A stretch of DNA of 5,476 nucleotides. It comes from Planctomycetota bacterium (GTDB lineage: Bacteria > Planctomycetota > Phycisphaerae > UBA1845 > UTPLA1). A program made the translations under genes and the position numbers. Location of the stretch: NCBI GenBank assembly GCA_027295245.1, contig JAPULF010000472.1, positions 1 through 5,476 of the forward strand. The letters are read 5' to 3'. Below are positions 1-4,406 of the stretch, one piece after another. How positions within the stretch are numbered: position 1 is the first letter of the stretch; the number at the start of each line of letters is the position of its first letter. The notes below the pieces were generated by a model that was not told where the DNA came from, did not search any database, and saw nothing but the letters and a program-made list of their open reading frames with translations.

Positions 1-285
1 GTGGACCTCGGCCCCACGGTGATGTCCAGCGTCTATTACTACTTCGACCCCGCCATGGCCCGCCGCAGCCTCGGCGTCTTCGGATCCCTCTATGAAATCA
101 ACGAATGCCGCCGCCGCGGCCTGCTTCACTGGTACATGGGATACTACGTCCGCGATTGTTCCCGAATGAGCTACAAGACCGCCTTCCGCCCCTTCGAAAT
201 GCTCGCCCCCGACGGTCGCTGGCTTCGTTTCGAAAACGCCGACGCCGTGCCGCGGCCGGCGTCGAACGGCGCTCGACTCAACTGA
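1..285 (+). CDS. bpt: Arginyl/leucyl-tRNA--protein transferase (Bpt/ATE family), C-terminal part; 5' end outside the window
   Basis: This family moves an amino acid (Leu in typical bacterial Bpt, Arg in ATE1) from aminoacyl-tRNA onto the N-terminus of proteins, usually ones starting with Asp or Glu. That creates an N-degron, which bacteria read through ClpS-ClpAP in the cytoplasm. The visible 94 residues match the family's C-terminal domain: an 'SVYYYFDP' strand, then 'ARRSLGVFGSLYEI', then 'LHWYMGYYVRDCSRMSYK' leading into 'FRPFEML' and 'PDGRW', which parallels the family's GYW(I)..S.KM.YK..FRP block. Family members are usually about 230-270 aa, so more than half, including the N-terminal Cys-containing domain, lies to the left. 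The GTG at base 1 is very probably an internal Val codon. The gene ends in TGA and overlaps the convergent lipoprotein gene by 8 bp. Sequence alone does not show whether Leu or Arg is transferred. Confidence 0.88.
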   Translation: MDLGPTVMSSVYYYFDPAMARRSLGVFGSLYEINECRRRGLLHWYMGYYVRDCSRMSYKTAFRPFEMLAPDGRWLRFENADAVPRPASNGARLN

Positions 286-832
286 ACAGTTCGTCCAGGA
301 TGTCCGCGATCTCGCTGCCGATTTCATCTGCGGGGAGCGCGGCGTCCGTGCCGGTGGACAATGTTTCTACGTCGATCGCCGATTCGAAGCTGAACAGAGA
401 ACCGCTGAGCCGAATTCGAATAACGTCGCCGCAGTCGAAGTCGGTGTCGCGGCGGACATTTTCGTCGATGTCTACCTCGCCGGCGTCCAGACCGAGGATG
501 TTTTGAAACCGGACTTTTCCGATTGCAATCAACTCGAGATCGCCATTGCAGGAGACGCGAACGGTCGCGGTTTGGTTCGGCGGTATCGTTCCGTTAGCGC
601 CGAATCCGGCTACGGGCTCGGATTCTGAAAGGAAGTCCTCAACCACGTTGCGGCTTTCGCCGATGCGGACGTCCGGCGTCGCCGCAAAACGGGTGTCATT
701 TTCGACAATGATCGTGACCGATTGTCCGAACAAATCCAACAGGCCGCCCAGGCCCGACACCTCACATCCGCCGGCGAGGGCGGGCAGGATCGCGGCCGGT
801 AGACAAATGGTACGAAGTGTTCTGCGATTCAC
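278..832 (-). CDS. Putative lipoprotein of unknown function with a C-terminal FDCGDVI segment
   Basis: The function is unknown. The 184-aa product starts with a basic n-region (MNRRTLR), a hydrophobic stretch and a lipobox-like 'ALAGGC', putting the lipidated Cys at residue 23. 'AGGC' at -3 to -1 is slightly off the usual L-A/S-G-C but fits the permissive pattern. The mature part is acidic and beta-rich, beginning 'SVTIIVENDT', with a central 'VSCNGD' and a later 'DFDCGDVIRI'. The two mature Cys residues in those segments could form a disulfide. From memory, similar V-x-N-x-T ... FDCGDVI lipoproteins occur in Planctomycetota genomes; this was not searched. The start is GTG and is fixed by an AAAGGAG ribosome site 7 nt upstream. 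The gene faces away from the 1130 gene across a shared intergenic region and converges on the transferase gene. It is probably attached to a membrane and exposed to the periplasm or outside. Confidence 0.8.
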   Translation of the reverse strand: MNRRTLRTICLPAAILPALAGGCEVSGLGGLLDLFGQSVTIIVENDTRFAATPDVRIGESRNVVEDFLSESEPVAGFGANGTIPPNQTATVRVSCNGDLELIAIGKVRFQNILGLDAGEVDIDENVRRDTDFDCGDVIRIRLSGSLFSFESAIDVETLSTGTDAALPADEIGSEIADILDELFS

Positions 833-839
833 GGGCTTG

Positions 840-846
840 CTCCTTT
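840..846 (-). promoter_or_regulatory. Strong Shine-Dalgarno site for the lipoprotein gene
   Basis: On the minus strand this reads AAAGGAG, with 7 nt (CAAGCCC) before the GTG at 832-830. It is the best ribosome binding site in the window. It supports GTG as the true start and therefore the lipoprotein signal peptide. Confidence 0.75.
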
Positions 847-1022
847 CGCACGGCGAAAAACCGAGGCACCCGGTGGCGGCAGCCCGCGGCTATATCGGCC
901 ACATCAGCCGCCGGCGACAGGTCGAAACCGGGGGCACGAACCACGCCGTTGTCGGCGGAATCCCGGTTCGATACAGCTTGCGGGGCACGCCGGGAATCGG
1001 CGTTTCGGGTAGCCTGGCAGTG

Positions 1023-1040
1023 CCAAAAGTGGACTTTTGG
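1023..1040. repeat. Perfect inverted repeat (8-bp arms, 2-bp spacer), candidate operator
   Basis: CCAAAAGT-GG-ACTTTTGG is a perfect palindrome apart from its 2-bp centre, and it is AT-rich in its arms within a GC-rich setting. It lies in the divergent intergenic region, and its right arm overlaps the proposed -35 element (1037-1042) of the rightward promoter. That is the usual position for a repressor site. With a spacer of only 2 nt and no T-tract it is a poor terminator. A leftover transposon end is an alternative, but no second copy is visible in this window. Confidence 0.55.
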
Positions 1041-1065
1041 GGGTCACACGCTAGAGTGATATTAT
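1037..1065 (+). promoter_or_regulatory. Candidate sigma-70-type promoter with extended -10
   Basis: TTGGGG at 1037-1042 and TATTAT at 1060-1065 are separated by 17 bp, and TG sits one base before the -10 (TGATATTAT), which is the extended -10 arrangement. Transcription would begin near 1071-1073, giving an untranslated leader of about 58 nt before the ATG at 1130. Because the -10 overlaps the in-frame upstream ATG at 1064, a transcript from this promoter would not contain that ATG. Confidence 0.5.
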
Positions 1066-1117
1066 GGACGGCGGGAGCCAGGGAGGGTTCCGGTCAAAGT
1101 TCGTCCTCGCTTGGATC

Positions 1118-1121
1118 GAGG
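1118..1121 (+). promoter_or_regulatory. Shine-Dalgarno site that decides the start of the 1130 gene
   Basis: GAGG lies 8 nt before the ATG at 1130. The alternative ATG at 1064 has only a weak purine patch (AGAGTG) upstream, so this site favours the shorter protein with an N-terminal signal peptide. Confidence 0.5.
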
Positions 1122-1129
1122 TTACTGGC

Positions 1130-2266
1130 ATGAGCCGTTTCATTTTGCTTGGCGCGATCGGGGCGATCGTCTCGTCCACGGTCATTTCGCGGGATGCCGT
1201 CGGCGGAGTCAACTTTATCCGTGCCTCCGTGAAGTCCGAGGTCGTGCAAACCGAAGACGGCGTGGTTGTGCAAACCGACGTCGCGGACGAATCCGTTCCG
1301 CAGACCTCCCTCGGGCCCCCGATCACGGCGTTTGCCCAACTCGACCGACTGACGTCCGCCGGCGTCCTCACGGGCGGGGGACGGGCCGTTTCGGTGTTCC
1401 AAGTACCCAATCTGTTCGGGTTTCCCGCGCCCAACGACGTCGGAATGGACATCGGTGCGTTTGGCGCCGACGAATTCACCAGTTGGAGAGCAATAGGGCG
1501 ATTCATCGAAACCCGCTTCGCGGTCATCGGTCCGGGCGAACTCCCGGGCGCGCCGCTAATTCCGGGAACCATGGTGACCCTGCGCAGCCGTGTGGTCGTT
1601 TCCGGCGTTCTTCTGATTGCGGCTGAGAATCAGTCTCTCGATCTGACCGGTACGGAAGTCAACATGCAGATGAGCGTGACGCTGCGCCGGCCGGGCGCCG
1701 CCGAGGTGTCGATTCCGATCAGCGGCGAGGTCAAGCTTTCCGGCGGACCGAACGGGGCCTTCAACGTGTTGGCGATCGGTATATTTCAGAATGCATCCTT
1801 GCCGCTCCTCGATCTGGCCACGCCGATCCCGGAGTTGCCCTTTGTCAGCGCATTGGCCTTCGCGGGCCTGTCTTTCGATTACGTGTACGACGTGGCGATC
1901 GGCGAGGAATATGAGTTGGAACTGTTGTTCGGCGCCGACGTGCGGACGACTCCCAACGGGGTCGCGGCCAACGCCGTTTTCGGATTGCCGCAGGTACAGT
2001 TGCCGCAAATCCTCGGCCGCGTCAAGAAGGACGATCGCGGTGAGCGACTCGCGGCGTTGATTTCCGAGCAGGTAGACACCACCGGCCGGGCGTATGCCGA
2101 CCGGACGGGGTCCGCCGGCGCGCCCGTATCGGGGCTGGAATCGACTTGTGGAGTTCTCGGAACTGAATCGATCAGCTTGATGTTGACCACCTGCTGCCTC
2201 GCGTACCATAGTGCCGCGCGGCGCCGGCGCCGATTTCGCGGCAAGAGGGCGGGGCCCTGGAGATGA
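1130..2266 (+). CDS. Secreted beta-rich protein of unknown function with a C-terminal Cys-Gly/hydrophobic/poly-Arg sorting-like tail
   Basis: I do not recognise a named family. The 378-aa product starts with a plausible signal peptide (MSRFILLGAIGAIVSSTVI..., with possible cleavage near 'DAVGG'). A long beta-rich body follows, with Gly/Pro-rich turns and alternating hydrophobic strands. The tail has three parts: a Cys-Gly at residues 340-341 (bases 2147-2152), a moderately hydrophobic stretch to about residue 363, and five consecutive Arg (2219-2233) followed by a short basic end. This order resembles the PEP-CTERM / MYXO-CTERM class of sorting tags, though it is not an exact match. The start at ATG 1130 is preferred: GAGG lies 8 nt upstream (1118-1121) and this start exposes the signal peptide. 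An in-frame ATG at 1064 would add 22 residues but overlaps the proposed -10 box. It probably shares a transcript with the SHOCT-like gene that follows. Confidence 0.72.
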   Translation: MSRFILLGAIGAIVSSTVISRDAVGGVNFIRASVKSEVVQTEDGVVVQTDVADESVPQTSLGPPITAFAQLDRLTSAGVLTGGGRAVSVFQVPNLFGFPAPNDVGMDIGAFGADEFTSWRAIGRFIETRFAVIGPGELPGAPLIPGTMVTLRSRVVVSGVLLIAAENQSLDLTGTEVNMQMSVTLRRPGAAEVSIPISGEVKLSGGPNGAFNVLAIGIFQNASLPLLDLATPIPELPFVSALAFAGLSFDYVYDVAIGEEYELELLFGADVRTTPNGVAANAVFGLPQVQLPQILGRVKKDDRGERLAALISEQVDTTGRAYADRTGSAGAPVSGLESTCGVLGTESISLMLTTCCLAYHSAARRRRRFRGKRAGPWR

Positions 2267-2275
2267 CAACCCGAC

Positions 2276-2575
2276 GTGTTCAGTGCGCAACCTACGAGCG
2301 ACATTTGGATCTGGACCCTCGCGTTGCTGGGTGCAGTCAGCGTGCTCGGCGCTGTGGTTTGGATCGTGCGCCGGAAGATGTTCGCGATCGGCGATGCCTC
2401 CGGTGGGGAAGCATGGACGCTGCAGCAATTGCGCGATCTGCGTGCCGACGGTCAGATAACCGAGGAGGAGTTTCAATCACTGCGGTCGGAGATGGTGGGA
2501 CCACACGCAATGTTGACCGGGCGCAAGGATGGCCGGTCAGCCGGCGAACGGCAGTTCGAGCGCGATGGCGAATGA
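2276..2575 (+). CDS. Small single-pass membrane protein with a SHOCT-like C-terminal motif
   Basis: The 99-aa product has a short N-terminal tail and one clear membrane helix at about residues 10-31 (IWIWTLALLGAVSVLGAVVW). A basic stop-transfer RRK comes next, then a linker and a SHOCT-like segment at about 47-73 (WTLQQLRDLRADGQITEEEF...LRSEM). SHOCT is a short helical-hairpin motif usually found at protein ends and thought to help oligomerisation; its exact role here is unknown. The orientation is probably N-out, with the SHOCT part in the cytoplasm. The start is GTG, the first usable start after the upstream stop, with GGAG at 2259-2262 at a long 13-nt spacing. It is in the same frame as the upstream secreted protein gene and begins 9 nt after that stop, so co-transcription and translational coupling are likely. 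The tail after residue 75 is polar and looks disordered. Confidence 0.72.
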   Translation: MFSAQPTSDIWIWTLALLGAVSVLGAVVWIVRRKMFAIGDASGGEAWTLQQLRDLRADGQITEEEFQSLRSEMVGPHAMLTGRKDGRSAGERQFERDGE

Positions 2576-2607
2576 TATCAAGAGAGGTATCCGCGGCAGT
2601 CGATAGA

Positions 2608-2638
2608 TTGCGTGCGTAACTAACCCAGCGGTTACAAT
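2608..2638 (+). promoter_or_regulatory. Possible promoter for clpX
   Basis: TTGCGT at 2608-2613 and TACAAT at 2633-2638 resemble -35 and -10 elements, but the spacer of 19 bp is longer than ideal. The -10 match is good. It would place the transcript start near 2645, about 36 nt before the TTG start of clpX. Heat-shock or alternative-sigma promoters, common for clp genes, could not be told from the sequence. Confidence 0.33.
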
Positions 2639-2680
2639 CGGACGGTGTTCAGTCTCTCCATTTGATCGGGAAACAGACTC

Positions 2681-4018
2681 TTGGCAAGCGGATCGAAAAG
2701 CGGCGGTGGATCAGGTCGAGGCGGGTCGCGCAGCAGCGGACCCAGCGGACCCAGCGGCATCAAGCGGAAGCGTCCCAGCACGTGCAGTTTTTGCGGAAAG
2801 ACGCACCGCGAAGTCGGACCCATGGTCGAAGGCCCCAGCGACGCATATATCTGTTCGGCCTGCGTCGATCTCTGCCACAACATCATCCGGCAGGAAAAAC
2901 GCAAGGCGGCGGGGCTCAAGCCCTTGTTTCAGAAGATCCCGGCCCCGCGCGAAATCTATGATTTCCTCGATCGCTACGTCATCGGACAGTCGCATGCCCG
3001 AAAGACGCTCGCCGTGGCGGTACACAACCACTACAAGCGCCTGACCCATGCCGACCGCGCCGACGTCGACGACATAGAAATAGACAAAAGCAATATTTTG
3101 CTGATCGGTCCCACGGGCTGCGGCAAGACGCTCCTGGCTCGAAGCCTGGCCCGCGTGCTGGACGTCCCGATCGCCATTGGTGACGCCACCACGCTCACGG
3201 AGGCCGGCTACGTCGGCGAGGATGTCGAGAATATCCTGTTGCGCCTTCTGCAAAACGCGGACTTCGACCTCGACGCCGCCCAGCGAGGCATCGTCTACAT
3301 CGACGAAATCGACAAGATCGGCCGCAGTGCGGGCAACGTCAGCATCACGCGCGACGTATCCGGTGAAGGCGTCCAGCAGGCACTCCTGAAGATGATCGAA
3401 GGAACGGTTGCCAATATACCGCCCCAGGGCGGACGAAAGCATCCCGAACAGCAGTATATCCAGATGGATACATCGCAGATTCTGTTCATCTGTGCCGGAA
3501 CCTTTACGGGACTCGAGGAGATCATCAAAAGGCGCACCGGCGGAAAGAACATCGGCTTTGCCAGCGAGGAGGCCGACCATGACGACACGGCTGCCGAGCG
3601 CGGTCAGTTGCTGGAACTGGTGCGCCCCGAAGACCTCGTCGAGTTCGGAATGATCCCCGAGTTTGTCGGGCGTCTGCCCGTCGTGTCGGCGCTCTCGCCG
3701 CTGGACGAGGCCGACATGGTTCGCATTCTCACCGAGCCGCGTAATGCCCTTTGCCGGCAATATGAAAAATTGTTCGGCCTGGCCGATAGCAAATTGGAAT
3801 TCACCGACGATGCCCTCCACGAAATCGCCAGGCGCGCACTAGTGCGCAACACCGGCGCCAGGGCCCTGCGCGGGGTGGTCGAGGAGATCATGCTAGACAT
3901 CATGTTCGAGTTGCCCGATCCCGGCAGGCAGGGACGCTATCTCATCACCGACGCCGTGGTACGGGGTGAAGAGAAGGTCGCGCCGGTCCGAGATCGCCGC
4001 CGTAAGGAGTCCGCCTGA
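2681..4018 (+). CDS. clpX: ATP-dependent Clp protease ATP-binding subunit ClpX
   Basis: ClpX is the hexameric AAA+ unfoldase that recognises tagged cytoplasmic proteins and threads them into ClpP. All hallmarks are present in 445 aa: an N-terminal zinc-binding domain with Cys 35, 38, 58 and 61; Walker A GPTGCGKT (143-150); pore loop GYVGED (176-181); Walker B VYIDEID (205-211); the RKH loop (252-254); the ClpP-docking IGF tripeptide (291-293); an arginine finger in EFVGR (Arg331); and sensor-2 in GARALR (Arg394). The start is TTG, the only start between the upstream in-frame stop at 2663-2665 and the zinc domain. Its ribosome site is weak (GGGA, 9 nt away). Before the first Cys lies a 34-residue Ser/Gly/Lys/Arg-rich leader, about 20 residues longer than in E. 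coli. The loop after IGF is acidic. The usual partners tig and clpP are not adjacent, so this is a stand-alone clpX. Confidence 0.97.
   Translation: MASGSKSGGGSGRGGSRSSGPSGPSGIKRKRPSTCSFCGKTHREVGPMVEGPSDAYICSACVDLCHNIIRQEKRKAAGLKPLFQKIPAPREIYDFLDRYVIGQSHARKTLAVAVHNHYKRLTHADRADVDDIEIDKSNILLIGPTGCGKTLLARSLARVLDVPIAIGDATTLTEAGYVGEDVENILLRLLQNADFDLDAAQRGIVYIDEIDKIGRSAGNVSITRDVSGEGVQQALLKMIEGTVANIPPQGGRKHPEQQYIQMDTSQILFICAGTFTGLEEIIKRRTGGKNIGFASEEADHDDTAAERGQLLELVRPEDLVEFGMIPEFVGRLPVVSALSPLDEADMVRILTEPRNALCRQYEKLFGLADSKLEFTDDALHEIARRALVRNTGARALRGVVEEIMLDIMFELPDPGRQGRYLITDAVVRGEEKVAPVRDRRRKESA
2735..2757 (+). repeat. 9-bp tandem repeat within the clpX 5' end
   Basis: AGCGGACCC occurs twice in a row (2735-2743, 2744-2752), followed by a partial third copy, AGCGG. 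It encodes Ser-Gly-Pro Ser-Gly-Pro Ser-Gly in the low-complexity leader of ClpX. The unit is a multiple of three, so gain or loss of copies would change leader length without a frameshift. Confidence 0.7.
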
Positions 4019-4182
4019 GGCGGCACCGACACCCAGCGGTCTGCCCTCTCCATGCTTGCCCCGATAATCCATTCCCACAAGGCAAAAAACAGCCGGTGGC
4101 GGGCAGCGGGCATTATGACTTCAGCGCGGTCTCGGAGTCGCCCGATCAGTCTTAGGTTTTTGCCAGGGCCATTCGAGCGATT

Positions 4183-4380
4183 GTGAGACCATCGCTCGTG
4201 CAATGCCGAGGGACGACTTTGCTTACGGTAGCTGTCATTTGTCCGAATCTGAGGTGCAAGCGGACGCTTCAGGTTCCCGTCATAAACCGCGGCCAGGTCG
4301 TGCGGTGCAAGCATTGTGCAACAACCTTTGTCGTCCCCAACGACAAACCCAAGCCCGACACGGCGGAAGCAGGCAGATGA
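4183..4380 (+). CDS. Mini zinc-ribbon protein (MJ0042-like)
   Basis: This is a 65-aa product, or 53 aa from an alternative start. Its core is a zinc ribbon: Cys20-X4-Cys25 (CPNLRC), a short 'LQVPVINRGQVVRC' beta segment, then Cys42-X2-Cys45 (CKHC) and 'TTFVVP'. This matches the MJ0042/finger-type pattern of a CP..C knuckle, the 'l.vp....G..vrC..C...f.vp' spacing and a polar tail. Such domains are often fused to the front of larger planctomycete proteins; here it stands alone. Four Cys ligands imply one Zn. The binding partner is unknown. The start is uncertain. GTG 4183 gives the longest form but has little ribosome site. TTG 4219, preceded by GAGG 7 nt upstream (4208-4211), begins 'MLTVAVICP' and is at least as credible. 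It converges on the aminopeptidase gene with 26 bp between stops and no evident terminator. Confidence 0.68.
   Translation: MRPSLVQCRGTTLLTVAVICPNLRCKRTLQVPVINRGQVVRCKHCATTFVVPNDKPKPDTAEAGR
4208..4211 (+). promoter_or_regulatory. Possible Shine-Dalgarno for the alternative TTG start at 4219
   Basis: GAGG (in GAGGGA) lies 7 nt before TTG 4219 inside the zinc-ribbon frame. It suggests the mature product may begin just before the first zinc knuckle, dropping the 12 residues encoded from 4183, which include a non-ligand Cys. Confidence 0.35.
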
Positions 4381-4406
4381 CCCCCGGACGCTGAACGGCA
4401 TCCGAA

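Noticed and set aside
1..285. Transferase gene as a complete small gene starting at GTG base 1
   Set aside because: The sequence aligns with only the C-terminal half of the family, and the first base of the window is the first base of the frame, so truncation by the window edge is the simple explanation.
958..985. tRNA T-arm-like GGTTCGATAC
   Set aside because: The flanking bases do not form the T stem, and no acceptor, D or anticodon arms are visible around it.
2220..2231. GGCGCCGGCGCC 12-bp palindrome
   Set aside because: It lies within the run of Arg codons of the sorting-like tail and is explained by alternating CGG/CGC codons.
1556..2476. Long minus-strand frame (306 codons) opposite the secreted protein and SHOCT genes
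   Set aside because: The translation is rich in Arg, Gln and His with no domain or signal. The plus-strand genes have a signal peptide, membrane helix and SHOCT motif.
2263..2619. ATGA-overlap start for a frame reading 118 codons after the secreted protein
   Set aside because: It has the attractive ATGA geometry, but the product is basic and featureless. The frame starting at 2276 encodes a membrane helix and a SHOCT motif over the same bases.
2711..3820. Long open frame (369 codons) on the minus strand opposite clpX
   Set aside because: It is antisense to a gene with complete ClpX motifs, and its translation has no recognisable domain. GC-rich codon structure commonly leaves such frames open.
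4011..4023. CCGCC-TGA-GGCGG hairpin across the clpX stop codon as a terminator
   Set aside because: The stem is only 5 bp, no T-tract follows and it includes the stop codon. It is too weak to call a terminator.
4081..4164. GGCAAAAA ... TTTTTGCC inverted repeat downstream of clpX
   Set aside because: The arms are 8 bp but about 66 nt apart, with no supporting inner structure. This is expected by chance from short A and T runs.
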